This document shows positions 1 to 7,603 of a stretch of DNA of 64,000 bases, one piece after another (position 1 is the first letter of the stretch; each line of letters opens with the position of its first letter). Below the pieces are notes generated by a model that ran no database searches, had not been told where the DNA came from, and worked only from the letters and a program-made list of their open reading frames with translations. Origin of the DNA: Actinomycetes bacterium (lineage in GTDB: Bacteria > Actinomycetota > Actinomycetes > Nanopelagicales > Nanopelagicaceae); the NCBI GenBank assembly GCA_014190175.1, contig BJFZ01000004.1, positions 1 through 64,000 on the forward strand, given 5' to 3'. The translations under genes and the position numbers were made by a program.

Positions 1-1145
1 CAGATACATTGCACCCTGATGAGTACCAACTTCTTTTCATCGCAAAAGGTGGCGGAAGTGCCAATAAAACATTTTTGTATCAGGAGACGAAGGCGATTCT
101 AAATCCAACGTCATTTATGAGTTGGCTAGAAGATAAATTGGTTTCTCTCGGAACCTCTGCTTGTCCTCCGTACCATTTAGCTATTGTTATTGGTGGAACT
201 AGTGCTGAACACACTGTTAAGACGGCAAAGTTAGCAAGTACTAAATATTTAGACTCACTTCCATTGCAAGGTGATGCTAAAACTGGACATGCTTTTAGAG
301 ATATTGAATTAGAGGCTCAAGTTCTTGATCTCACAACCAGAATCGGCATTGGCGCCCAATTTGGAGGTAAGTACTTCTGTCACGATGTAAGAGTCTTACG
401 CTTACCTCGTCACGGTGCCTCTCTTCCAATCGCAATCGCCGTTTCCTGTTCTGCAGATCGCCAAGCTTTGGCAAAAATTACTAAAGAGGGCGTTTTTATT
501 GAGAAATTAGAACGCGATCCGGCCAGGTTTTTACCAGAAACAACTGACCAACATCTTGATGACGATGTAGTAAAAATCAATCTAGACCGTCCAATGAAAG
601 AAGTCCTCGCTGAACTTTCAAAATATCCAGTTAAAACTCGACTTTCATTAACTGGAACACTTGTAGTTGCCCGAGATTTGGCCCATGCAAAATTAAAAGA
701 GTTGCTTGATGAAGGAAAACCACTTCCTGATTACATGCTTAATAATGCGGTCTATTACGCAGGTCCGGCCAAGACTCCTGAGGGTTTTGCATCTGGCTCT
801 TTTGGCCCAACCACGGCAGGCCGGATGGATTCATATGTTTCCCAATTTCAAGCAGCTGGTGGATCAATGATTATGTTGGCAAAAGGAAATCGATCAGCAG
901 CAGTTACTAATGCATGCAAAACTTATGGTGGATTTTATTTAGGATCCATTGGTGGTCCGGCCGCAAGGTTGGCCCAAGATTGCATTAAGAAAGTTGAAGT
1001 GCTTGATTATGAAGATTTAGGCATGGAAGCTATTTGGAAAATTGAGATTGCAGATTTCCCGGCATTTATTGTTGTTGATGACAAAGGAAATGATTTCTTC
1101 GCAGAGCGTCAAACAGTTGTTGCAATTGGTAAACGTCCCGAATAA
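1..1145 (+). CDS. fum: Class I fumarate hydratase (fumarase), 3' part
   Basis: Single-chain iron-sulfur fumarase that interconverts fumarate and malate in the TCA cycle. The reading frame is open to the left edge (first whole codon at position 3), so the N-terminal part lies outside the window; the first usable start inside it (TTG at 9) is internal. The visible part covers the end of the alpha domain, with AKGGGSANK and ACPPYH followed by IGGTSAE, the [12 protein letters not shown] stretch, and the whole C-terminal beta domain, with [13 protein letters not shown] and GMEAIWKIE. Counting from the TTG, Cys52 (ACPP) and Cys147 (SCSADR) sit at the spacing expected for two of the three [4Fe-4S] ligands of E. 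coli FumA; the third would be upstream. Family assignment is secure; only truncation by the window edge is unusual. Confidence 0.95.
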   Translation, partial: DTLHPDEYQLLFIAKGGGSANKTFLYQETKAILNPTSFMSWLEDKLVSLGTSACPPYHLAIVIGGTSAEHTVKTAKLASTKYLDSLPLQGDAKTGHAFRDIELEAQVLDLTTRIGIGAQFGGKYFCHDVRVLRLPRHGASLPIAIAVSCSADRQALAKITKEGVFIEKLERDPARFLPETTDQHLDDDVVKINLDRPMKEVLAELSKYPVKTRLSLTGTLVVARDLAHAKLKELLDEGKPLPDYMLNNAVYYAGPAKTPEGFASGSFGPTTAGRMDSYVSQFQAAGGSMIMLAKGNRSAAVTNACKTYGGFYLGSIGGPAARLAQDCIKKVEVLDYEDLGMEAIWKIEIADFPAFIVVDDKGNDFFAERQTVVAIGKRPE

Positions 1146-1167
1146 ATAATTTACTTAAGATTATTTC

Positions 1168-1830
1168 TTAATACATATTTATGCGATAAAAAGTACGCAA
1201 AGCTTTGCATGGTGTTTGGTAACGGACCTTTATATATTTCAATCCCCAAGTCATCTGCGTTATGGGGTTGGTGCGCCAATCTGATCCAATCGATTCGTAC
1301 TTAGTTGCCGGGTAAGCCTGCGGGATTCCGTGCGCTCCGGTGACTTTGTTTCGCGAGCGGTAATTCCATCTACTTTCCTTGGTCCAAAGTGTGTTGAGGC
1401 AGGTGTATTGAGCGGCTCCCCAGCCATATTTGTCTTGAGCCATCACTTTCCCGATGCTGCGCGCCCCTTTGGGGGTTTTGGCTTTCTCCACCAATTTCAA
1501 AGCGTTGAGAGCACCGGCAATAGTGGAGGGGGTGACCCGGCTGGTGGTTGGCACCTTGGTTGAGATCAACAAGGCCGGAGTCGGCGGCTGCTCGGCAACA
1601 ACCGGGGCCAATTCGGTTGCGGCCGGGGTGCCAACTGAATCAACTGGTTGAGCTGGTTGAGCTGGTTGAGTTGGCTCCACATTTAAATTTGCGGGTGGAG
1701 TTGCTGTGGCCGAGGAAGTTGCATTAACTAAAACTTCTTTAGGTGAACTTTCATCACCAATTGCCGGCGCCGAGAGCAGGAGGGTTGGCAAAAGTGCAAA
1801 AGCTAATCCGCGGGCGATATTGCTATGCAT
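1168..1830 (-). CDS. Secreted lysozyme/transglycosylase-like cell wall protein
   Basis: Small exported protein with a signal peptide (about residues 1-25), a low-complexity Ala/Pro/Gln linker (about 35-100) and a C-terminal lysozyme-like domain (about 130-220) of the actinobacterial SLT/Rpf-like type. Visible signatures are TKESRWNYRSRN (candidate catalytic Glu152), GAHGIPQAYP, GSDWRTNPITQMTWGLKYI and a closing Cys208, probably disulfide-bonded to Cys144. It probably cleaves or remodels peptidoglycan, but substrate and reaction are inferred from the family. A strong GGAGG lies just before the ATG, confirming the start. The linker contains a perfect three-copy 9-bp repeat (positions 1644-1670). 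The last residue falls where homologues end, so the unusual C-terminus is not a frameshift. It stands alone, convergent with the fumarase. Confidence 0.82.
   Translation of the reverse strand: MHSNIARGLAFALLPTLLLSAPAIGDESSPKEVLVNATSSATATPPANLNVEPTQPAQPAQPVDSVGTPAATELAPVVAEQPPTPALLISTKVPTTSRVTPSTIAGALNALKLVEKAKTPKGARSIGKVMAQDKYGWGAAQYTCLNTLWTKESRWNYRSRNKVTGAHGIPQAYPATKYESIGSDWRTNPITQMTWGLKYIKVRYQTPCKALRTFYRINMY
1644..1670. repeat. 3 x 9-bp in-frame tandem repeat
   Basis: Unit CTGGTTGAG is repeated three times without mismatch on the plus strand. On the coding (minus) strand it gives a Gln-Pro-Ala repeat inside the flexible linker of the secreted lysozyme-like protein, so copy-number change would keep frame. 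Confidence 0.9.
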
Positions 1831-2182
1831 CTTTCACACCTCCCAATTCTTCTAGCCTTGTTACTTCTTCCGTTTTACTTCTTGCTATCCGACCTTTGCC
1901 GGACAACGCCCCGAACTAGCCGCCAATTTTCATGGCGATTTGGTGGGGGGGAAGGCTCTACCATCCCAAACTATGCCCCTTAGCGGTCAAATCTAAATGG
2001 CCTTTTTTCTCTGTGAGTTTCCCTAAAATTTACCTGTGGAAAAGTGTTTCCGCAGGTCAACGTCTTTTGGCTCAATATATGAGAGATAGCCGACATTCCT
2101 GACCTCCCCTAATTTTCGATATCACGTAACTGCCAATAGGGGCTACATTGGAGATAACTTCCTTGAAGGAGGGCCGATTAAT
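1831..2182. other. Divergent intergenic region (352 bp)
   Basis: Separates the secreted lysozyme-like gene (minus) from the hibernation factor gene (plus). It holds the Shine-Dalgarno sequences of both genes and one inverted repeat at 2032-2057. In other actinobacteria the leader of such cell wall genes can carry a c-di-AMP riboswitch. I looked for the conserved GGGGAnCC and GGGUGAAUC-like blocks and did not see them. No confident promoter could be assigned, and no small gene is apparent. Confidence 0.5.
2032..2057. repeat. Imperfect inverted repeat (11-bp arms)
   Basis: Left arm ACCTGTGGAAA (2032-2042) and right arm TTTCCGCAGGT (2047-2057) are complementary except at one position and enclose four bases. 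There is no U-tract after it in either direction, so an operator or leader hairpin is more likely than a terminator. It lies about 125 bp before the hibernation factor start. Confidence 0.55.
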
Positions 2183-2533
2183 TTGGAAATTATCTTTCAC
2201 ACTCGAAAAGCTGCGATCGCGGCAGATTTTAAAAAAATAGCAACTGAAAAAATCAATTCTTTGCAACGACTGCATGTAAAAGTTGATCGAATTGAAGTTG
2301 AAGTGATTCATGAAGGAAATCCAAGCCAAGGCAAACGCTCGCACACCGTCATCATCACCTCACATGGCGCCGGTCCATTACTCCGTGCCGAAGCTGCCGC
2401 CTTCAATGACCTAGCCGCTTTTGATGAGGCGATCCGCAAGGTCGAATTACAGATACGCAAAAGACATGAGCGATCAGCCGACCACAACCACCAGAGCCTG
2501 AAAGCGATCCCGGCCGACCCTGATTTGCCCTAG
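2183..2533 (+). CDS. hpf: Short ribosome hibernation promoting factor (HPF/RaiA, S30AE)
   Basis: Small basic protein of the S30AE family (about residues 1-95), which binds the decoding centre of idle 30S/70S ribosomes and protects them in slow growth. At 116 residues it is the short form, lacking the C-terminal dimerisation domain of the long HPF that makes 100S ribosomes. The beginning (EIIFHTRK) and the KVDRIEVEVIHEGNPSQGK stretch followed by HTVIIT fit the family fold. The start is a TTG at 2183, chosen because GAAGGAGGG lies about 10 nt before it and no ATG or GTG is better placed. It is monocistronic and convergent with the next gene. Confidence 0.82.
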   Translation: MEIIFHTRKAAIAADFKKIATEKINSLQRLHVKVDRIEVEVIHEGNPSQGKRSHTVIITSHGAGPLLRAEAAAFNDLAAFDEAIRKVELQIRKRHERSADHNHQSLKAIPADPDLP

Positions 2534-2619
2534 TTTCGCCACTGTCCTTTAGCCATGAGTCACGCTCACTGGCTTGGGCATACCAGAAGTCTGAAGAAGG
2601 CCACGCCCCTGACTGGAAG

Positions 2620-2636
2620 AGTAGGTATTACCTACT
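2620..2636. terminator. 17-nt palindrome between convergent genes
   Basis: AGTAGGTA, a central T and TACCTACT form a perfect palindrome that overlaps the stop codon of the secreted protein gene and lies downstream of hpf. Its position between convergent stops suggests a bidirectional terminator or transcript-end hairpin, but there is no U-tract. A weaker stem (AGCCA/TGGCT, 2551-2574) lies just upstream. Confidence 0.35.
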
Positions 2637-4326
2637 TAATTCGGTAACCAGCCGGGCATTTGGGGGCAGTGCCAGAGAGTTTCCGCGTTAACTTTCCTTT
2701 AGTACAGGTAATAGTTTTGACAACTTTTTTAACATCTTTTTTAACATCTACCTGCTTAACTGGTTCAGCAATAGTTGTAGTTGTCACTACCGGTTCAACA
2801 ATTTTTTCTTGAGTTAACTTAACTTGAATTGTAGGTTGTGAATAATTAAAACCATTTGCGGATAATTTGATAAAGCCATTACTTTCATTTAAGACATTTG
2901 TTTCTACGGTTGTCTTTGCTGATGTACTTACGACTGAGATTGAGGCTTTAAGTGGTGCTTTAGAAAACCCGTACATACAACGAGCCACTTGTGAATTCAT
3001 CACTAAGTCATAACTTCCAAGTAAATCTTCACCTGTAGAAGTTAAATGCGGCGCCGCTACTTTGTACTCCAAAGATTGCGAATCAGTATTAAAGACAGGT
3101 GGACCTGATGAATACATGGATGCATTTGTGGTGACTAAACCAGCAATTCCACTCTCGAGTTTTGTACATCTTTCAACATCGCCCTTAGCGTCACCGTCAA
3201 TGGTTGAGATAGCCCATGCTGATGGCATCGCAGCAGCACGGTCTCCTAGCAGTGGCAACCAACTCTTCAACTCTGCCAAAGTGTCATCAGTAAAGACTGA
3301 ATTTGTGTCATTTAATACCGAAGTCAGAGTTAAATCTCCATTTATTGGTCCGAAGTAACCAGAGCCATATCTTGGAGGTTTGGAATATCGAAGTTTCAAA
3401 TCTTCTGGCAGTGAATTTGTATCAACCCAGCCAAAAACTGTGGGAACTTTTATCGGGTTCGCAATTACTGAAAAATTCATCAATCCATCTTTAATTTCAC
3501 TGGTGATCTCAGGAGTGCTAAACCTTCCATGCCACCAGCCTGTTAATTGATTTTTGAATTTAGCACTAAATCCAAAAGCAATACCTTCGGGAAAAGTTTG
3601 AATCGTTAGACATTTTGTTGTGGTAGCAAATTGGCACGCCGGATCGATGCTATCTCCGTTAGTCATGCTGTAAGAAGTGTAAGTCTGCGTATTTATTGAA
3701 ACTTTACTCGCAGAAAAATTCCCTGAAGTCATTGAGACTGGGAAAATGCCCGCTCTGGTTCGCCAAATCTTGAATACTGATCCATTTCCACTACCTTGCA
3801 TTTCAACTTTTAACATGTACTTATCGCCGCCTGCATGAGGCGCCTCAGGTATTGAGAAAATTAATGGTGGTCCACCTGTTGGCAACCCCTTTGCTGAATC
3901 ACCAGCAAAATCGTAAATTAATGAACTTTCAATTGGTCCCTCATAATTTACCTTCAACTCTTTGCCCGCTGCGTTACGAGCCGACATTCCAGTTACGCAT
4001 TCGCTTATAATTTTCTCACTGCAAAGTTGCAAGTTCGCACTCATTTGTTGAACTACTGTTTTTGCGCAAAGTGGGTCAGTAAAAGATTTGCAAGCAGTTA
4101 CGCTTTCTACTTTATCTTTACTTCCATCTAGTGAAATTAAATAAGAAGAAAATCGTAAGAGTTCTAAGGATTGCTGAACTAAAATTCCATATTGACCCGG
4201 TTTTGAAGCTGCGGTGCGCTTCCACTGTTCATCAATTGGTTTAGCCACTTCGCCTAATGCTGGAGTTTGCAATGAAATTAGCAGGCTGGCCGTAAGTAAG
4301 GTGATGGCGTACTTTTTCAGGCTCAC
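2632..4326 (-). CDS. Large secreted protein with C-terminal Cys-pair tag
   Basis: Protein of unknown function, about 564 residues. I chose the GTG at 4326 because GAGGTG sits 7 nt before it and the product then begins MSLKKYAITLL, a normal signal peptide ending near ALG-E; longer starts at 4344 and 4341 have no Shine-Dalgarno. The mature part is Ser/Thr/Gly-rich with scattered Cys pairs, typical of a folded exported protein, and shows no catalytic motif I recognise. Before the end there is a Thr/Val/Lys-rich linker. The last 26 residues then form a compact motif with two Cys (TCTKGKLTRK, then KCPAGYRIK). I recall this tail from other secreted acI-type proteins, where it may be a surface retention or anchoring element; that is inference from memory. 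Confidence 0.6.
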   Translation of the reverse strand: MSLKKYAITLLTASLLISLQTPALGEVAKPIDEQWKRTAASKPGQYGILVQQSLELLRFSSYLISLDGSKDKVESVTACKSFTDPLCAKTVVQQMSANLQLCSEKIISECVTGMSARNAAGKELKVNYEGPIESSLIYDFAGDSAKGLPTGGPPLIFSIPEAPHAGGDKYMLKVEMQGSGNGSVFKIWRTRAGIFPVSMTSGNFSASKVSINTQTYTSYSMTNGDSIDPACQFATTTKCLTIQTFPEGIAFGFSAKFKNQLTGWWHGRFSTPEITSEIKDGLMNFSVIANPIKVPTVFGWVDTNSLPEDLKLRYSKPPRYGSGYFGPINGDLTLTSVLNDTNSVFTDDTLAELKSWLPLLGDRAAAMPSAWAISTIDGDAKGDVERCTKLESGIAGLVTTNASMYSSGPPVFNTDSQSLEYKVAAPHLTSTGEDLLGSYDLVMNSQVARCMYGFSKAPLKASISVVSTSAKTTVETNVLNESNGFIKLSANGFNYSQPTIQVKLTQEKIVEPVVTTTTIAEPVKQVDVKKDVKKVVKTITCTKGKLTRKLSGTAPKCPAGYRIK

Positions 4327-4428
4327 GGCCGAACACCTCATCACTGCAGCAGAATGGCTACGTAGTTGATAAGGATACTTGAATTATGAGGTTGGGCTGA
4401 TGGCAAATGGAAAATTGGAACTTAGGTG

Positions 4429-4458
4429 AGTATAACTGGGATTCTCAGATCTCCTCAA
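4429..4458 (-). promoter_or_regulatory. Candidate promoter of the secreted protein gene
   Basis: On the minus strand TTGAGG (4458-4453) and TATACT (4434-4429) are separated by 18 bp, a good sigma-70-like match. Transcription would start about 95 nt before the chosen GTG at 4326. Pattern match only. Confidence 0.4.
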
Positions 4459-4575
4459 TTTGGCAGTTTAAGTAACCCAATATGTGTAAAAAAGGTTGAT
4501 TTTTGATTTCGCATTGCGAGGCACCAAGCCTGCGTTTACCCTTAGGGCTTATTGATTGATCATTAAGGAGCCCAA

Positions 4576-5061
4576 GTGAAATACAAATCAGTAAAGGGTT
4601 TACTCACAAATGATGAGTCACTTATCCCTGCTACTTTTATCGATAAACTTGAAGATATTTTGCATGGTTTTCTTGGAATAGTTTTATTTGTTATTTCAGT
4701 CTTGGCTGCCGGTTACAGCTTGCAAAGACTAATTGAAACTCGACCATTTTTCCCAGTTGGAATGATTCAAGGAATTAATGACATTCTCTTTGTGGTAATT
4801 ATTCTAGAGCTGATGCGAACTGTAATCGTGCGATTTACTGATGGAATTTTTCAACTGGATAACTTCTTAATTATTGGTGTGATCGCAGCAGTCCGACATA
4901 TCCTCACGGTCGGAGCATCTCTTACCATGGAAAAAGAGAAGACAACCGAGTTTTTTAATCGTGCGCTTATTGAAATGGGCGTCAATACTGGCATCGTCTT
5001 AACGCTGGTCTTTGCACTATTTTTATCTCGCGCGGCACGCGCAAGAGGCGCTGCAAAGTAG
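4576..5061 (+). CDS. PsiE family membrane protein
   Basis: Integral membrane protein of 161 residues with about four hydrophobic segments. The diagnostic block is in the centre: ILELMRTVIVRFTDG, then FQLDNFLIIGVIAAVRHIL and TVGASLT, which matches the PsiE (phosphate-starvation-inducible E) family. The biochemical role of this family is not established. AAGGAG stands 7-8 nt before the ATG. It is a single gene, not near phosphate transport genes, and I saw no direct repeats resembling a PhoP box upstream, so phosphate control is not supported here by sequence. Confidence 0.82.
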   Translation: MKYKSVKGLLTNDESLIPATFIDKLEDILHGFLGIVLFVISVLAAGYSLQRLIETRPFFPVGMIQGINDILFVVIILELMRTVIVRFTDGIFQLDNFLIIGVIAAVRHILTVGASLTMEKEKTTEFFNRALIEMGVNTGIVLTLVFALFLSRAARARGAAK

Positions 5062-5126
5062 CGTAAAATATTTAACCGCATAGTTAGGAACTCTTGCTGG
5101 TGGCTCGAGGACGCGTGAGCAAAGCA

Positions 5127-5858
5127 TTAGTTTTTAGGGTTTGAAAATGCGGGTCCTAAAATCGAGGCGATGTCCAAGACATTTAATCCAATTAACTCGG
5201 CCATGGCATTTCGTGCTTTGCTAGCCTGTCGATTGCAGATCGCATTCGCGACTTTTTCATGCTCCTCAATTCTTCTTCCATGTCCTATCCCCACGGTTAC
5301 TTCCACACTTAGCCGCAATACTGATTCAATTGCGACCCCAATCTGAACAAATATGTCGTTGTGGGTAGATTGGAGAATTGCCCTGTGGAATTTCAGGTCT
5401 GCTTCAATAAAAGCAATTTCATCATCTTTCGCATAATTTAATTCCCTAGCAAGTGCGGCAATAAGTTGGAGCTCGGGGTCGCTGGCTCGTTCAGCAGCGA
5501 GTGCACAGGCTGCTGGCTCAATAATGGATCTAAGGTCTGTTAAATCTCGTAAAAACTTTGGATCAAAATTTTGCCCAATTCTCCAAAATAGGATTTCTGG
5601 ATCTAGTAGTTGCCACATGGAACTCGACAGTACCTGTGTTCCACGTTTAGGCCGGGTTTCGACCAACCCTTTGGCCGCCAGCACCCGAATGGCCTCTCGA
5701 ATAACGCCTCGCCCAACGTTAAGTTTTTCAACAAACTCTTCCTCGAAGGGCAGGATCTCCCCGACGGCATATTTGCCATTAACAATGTCGCGGCCGATGA
5801 GGGCTACCACCGCAGCATGGTTTAGCCGAGCGGGGGTAAGGGAAGTTTCAGTGCTCAC
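5127..5858 (-). CDS. GntR/FadR-type transcriptional regulator (FCD domain)
   Basis: Winged helix-turn-helix (about the first 75 residues: LPFEEEFVEKLNVGRGVIREA, then LAAKGLVETRPKRGTQV) followed by an all-helical FCD ligand-binding domain. The FCD part has the metal-binding pattern DLKFHRAIL and a later HEKVANAI. Such proteins are repressors released by sugar acids or related small molecules. I prefer the GTG at 5858, which has GGAG 5 nt upstream, over the in-frame ATG at 5879, which has none. It is divergent from the sugar ABC operon, with 334 bp between the two starts and repeated sequences in that gap, so it is the likely regulator of that operon. Ligand unknown. Confidence 0.85.
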   Translation of the reverse strand: MSTETSLTPARLNHAAVVALIGRDIVNGKYAVGEILPFEEEFVEKLNVGRGVIREAIRVLAAKGLVETRPKRGTQVLSSSMWQLLDPEILFWRIGQNFDPKFLRDLTDLRSIIEPAACALAAERASDPELQLIAALARELNYAKDDEIAFIEADLKFHRAILQSTHNDIFVQIGVAIESVLRLSVEVTVGIGHGRRIEEHEKVANAICNRQASKARNAMAELIGLNVLDIASILGPAFSNPKN

Positions 5859-5879
5859 TCGGACTCCATTTCTGTTCAT

Positions 5880-6192
5880 TCAAGGCAAGGCATGGCGACC
5901 ATAAAACAACTGTGTGCCGAATAACTTGTCGGATGTTATCAGTTGAGTGGTCAGTTGTGCACATGGAGTTTTAGCGGCTGATTGCTCACTTTTACGCCTA
6001 TCGATCGCCCCTGGGGAAAACGAATAATTAATTAGTCGTACATATTGACATTGGGGTTGGTTTCCGCTTTTCTTATGGGGTTGGCAAAAATAATCTTTGT
6101 CCTCGAATAAAACCGGATAAAACCGGATAAAAAATGTTCCACTCGGGCGCGTGCCTGCCGCCCGTTTCAATCTAGAGATTAGGGGTAATTAG
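5880..6192. promoter_or_regulatory. Divergent control region, regulator / sugar ABC operon
   Basis: This region has several repeat elements. TGGGGTTGG occurs directly repeated at 6052-6060 and 6076-6084 (24 bp apart). TCAGTTG is repeated at 5940-5946 and 5951-5957, and TGTGCACA is an 8-bp palindrome (5956-5963). A 10-bp tandem repeat sits at 6107-6132. A consensus -35 box TTGACA is at 6045-6050, but the -10 partner is poor (TTTTCT at 17 bp or TCTTAT at 20 bp), as might be expected of an activated promoter. Any of the repeats could be the operator of the GntR protein. No gene is supported here. Confidence 0.45.
6107..6132. repeat. 10-bp tandem repeat (2.6 copies) upstream of ABC operon
   Basis: ATAAAACCGG is present twice in a row, followed by ATAAAA. 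The 10-bp period is about one helical turn, so protein bound to successive units would sit on the same DNA face. It ends 60 bp before the start of the binding-protein gene. Confidence 0.85.
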
Positions 6193-7506
6193 GTGAAGAA
6201 AACTTCGAAAGGTGCCGTGCTCTCGACGTTAGTTGCGCTAACAATGATCGGCAGCACCGTTGTAGCACCAGCATCATATTCCGCAAAGGCTCCCGCTTGG
6301 CCATCTCAGACTGCCAAACTCAAGGGCGTCACTCTCACGATGTGGTGCGCAGCCGCGTCTTTAGCAATTCCGAAAGCCGTTATTGCTGGCTTCGAAAAGG
6401 CTACTGGGGCAACGATTAAAGTTGTCACAATTCCAGATCCATACGAATCTCCAGTGCTAGCCAAGATCGCAACTGGTGACAAACCAGATGTCGCCTTCTG
6501 GTCGCCGACAAAGTCGGGGCTAACTAGCATTAACGCGAAAACTAACTTGCTCTCGCTAAATGGTGCCCCTTGGATCAGCGAAGTAGATCCTGCTCTTCGG
6601 GATGTATTTGGCCTGCTTGGTACAACTCGCTACGCAGCTTTGATCGGTACACCGAACTTAGTTGGCATGTTCTATAACAAGGAAGCCTTTGCTAAAGCTG
6701 GTATCACCACTCTTCCAAAAAACTTTACAGAGATGACCGCTGCTGCGGTGAAGTTGAAAGCTGCAGGCACAACGCCGTTCTACGACGCAGCCAAGGATGC
6801 TTGGCCAACTCAATTCATGGTGCAGAGCTTGCTCGGAGATGCTGCAAAATCAGGTTGGTACCAAAAGTTGAACTCACGTGAGGCCAAGTTCACGGACCCA
6901 ACCTTCATCAATGCAGTGACCACTTATAAGTCACTTATCGATCAAGGTTTATATAACTCCGATATCAAAAGCGGCACCTTTGCAGCCCAGACGACAGCGC
7001 TATTAAAGGGTGATGTAGCGATGGTCAATCAGGGAAGCTTTTTAGGACCAGCACTTTTGGCAGAAGCTGGTGACGCAGCCACTCTCGACGCAAAGATTGG
7101 ATATTTCGGTATTTCGCCAACTAGCAATTTAACGTTGTCCCTTCCTGGCCAGACCGATGCAATAGTCGCATTCAAAACCGGTAACGCCAAACGTGAAGCT
7201 GCTACTAAGCAATTTCTTTCATACTGGATGGGCAAAGGCTACAAAGCCTTCATCGATGACCGGAGCTACATCTCACTTCAACCAAAAGTTGCTTCGCCAG
7301 CTACCGTTCCGAAACTCTTTATTCAGGTCGCCGGTGGATTGAAAAATTCCGTCGGTGCAATCCAGTCGCAGGCACTTGCGACTCCTGACATTCACGTATA
7401 TCTCAGCAACATGATCAACGGAACGATGACCGTTGAACAAGTTGCACAATCTATGCAGACGCAATTCGAGCAATTGGCAAAGGCCCAAGGCGCGAAAGGC
7501 TTCTAG
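6193..7506 (+). CDS. Sugar ABC transporter substrate-binding protein
   Basis: Extracellular solute-binding protein of the carbohydrate uptake (family 1, CUT1) class, 437 residues. It has an N-terminal signal peptide (about 1-31, ending ASYSA) and a typical two-lobe binding protein sequence (WCAAASLAIPKAVIAGFEK, later GDKPDVAFW, NLVGMFYNKEAFAKAG, LLKGDVAMVNQGSF). The start is GTG at 6193 with AGGGG about 8 nt before it. There is no lipobox cysteine after the signal peptide, which is unusual for a Gram-positive binding protein (first Cys is about residue 52). It is first in an operon with two permeases, separated from them by a strong hairpin. The sugar cannot be told from sequence. Confidence 0.88.
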   Translation: MKKTSKGAVLSTLVALTMIGSTVVAPASYSAKAPAWPSQTAKLKGVTLTMWCAAASLAIPKAVIAGFEKATGATIKVVTIPDPYESPVLAKIATGDKPDVAFWSPTKSGLTSINAKTNLLSLNGAPWISEVDPALRDVFGLLGTTRYAALIGTPNLVGMFYNKEAFAKAGITTLPKNFTEMTAAAVKLKAAGTTPFYDAAKDAWPTQFMVQSLLGDAAKSGWYQKLNSREAKFTDPTFINAVTTYKSLIDQGLYNSDIKSGTFAAQTTALLKGDVAMVNQGSFLGPALLAEAGDAATLDAKIGYFGISPTSNLTLSLPGQTDAIVAFKTGNAKREAATKQFLSYWMGKGYKAFIDDRSYISLQPKVASPATVPKLFIQVAGGLKNSVGAIQSQALATPDIHVYLSNMINGTMTVEQVAQSMQTQFEQLAKAQGAKGF

Positions 7507-7515
7507 GCAAGTTTT

Positions 7516-7554
7516 GGGTGGGCTTCATAAGAGTTATTCTTATGAAGCCCACCC
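7516..7554 (+). terminator. Strong 17-bp hairpin between binding protein and permeases
   Basis: Arms 7516-7532 and 7538-7554 are perfectly complementary over 17 bp with a GTTAT loop, starting 9 nt after the binding-protein stop. A smaller stem, TTACTT/AAGTAA (7555-7570), follows directly. There is no long U-tract. It probably stabilises the upstream mRNA or attenuates transcription so that the binding protein is made in excess over the permeases. Confidence 0.75.
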
Positions 7555-7603
7555 TTACTTCCTCAAGTAAGGCCAAGTAATACAATCTTCAAGTGACGAT
7601 CAA

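Noticed and set aside
9..1145. Complete 378-residue fumarase starting at TTG 9
   Set aside because: The protein begins in the middle of the catalytic domain; the gene is cut by the window edge.
1168..1240. Apparent frameshift at the C-terminus of the secreted lysozyme-like protein
   Set aside because: A one-base shift would give a plausible alternative tail, but the in-frame tail aligns without gaps to the usual ending (Cys-x-Ala to a final Tyr) and stops at the same length.
1831..2060. c-di-AMP (ydaO-type) riboswitch upstream of the lysozyme-like gene
   Set aside because: Expected from other actinobacterial cell wall hydrolases, but the conserved GGGGAnCC and GGGUGAAUC-type blocks were not found.
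5880..6170. 96-codon minus-strand reading frame upstream of the ABC operon
   Set aside because: No recognisable protein, no Shine-Dalgarno or TANNNT box, and it covers the repeat-rich control region.
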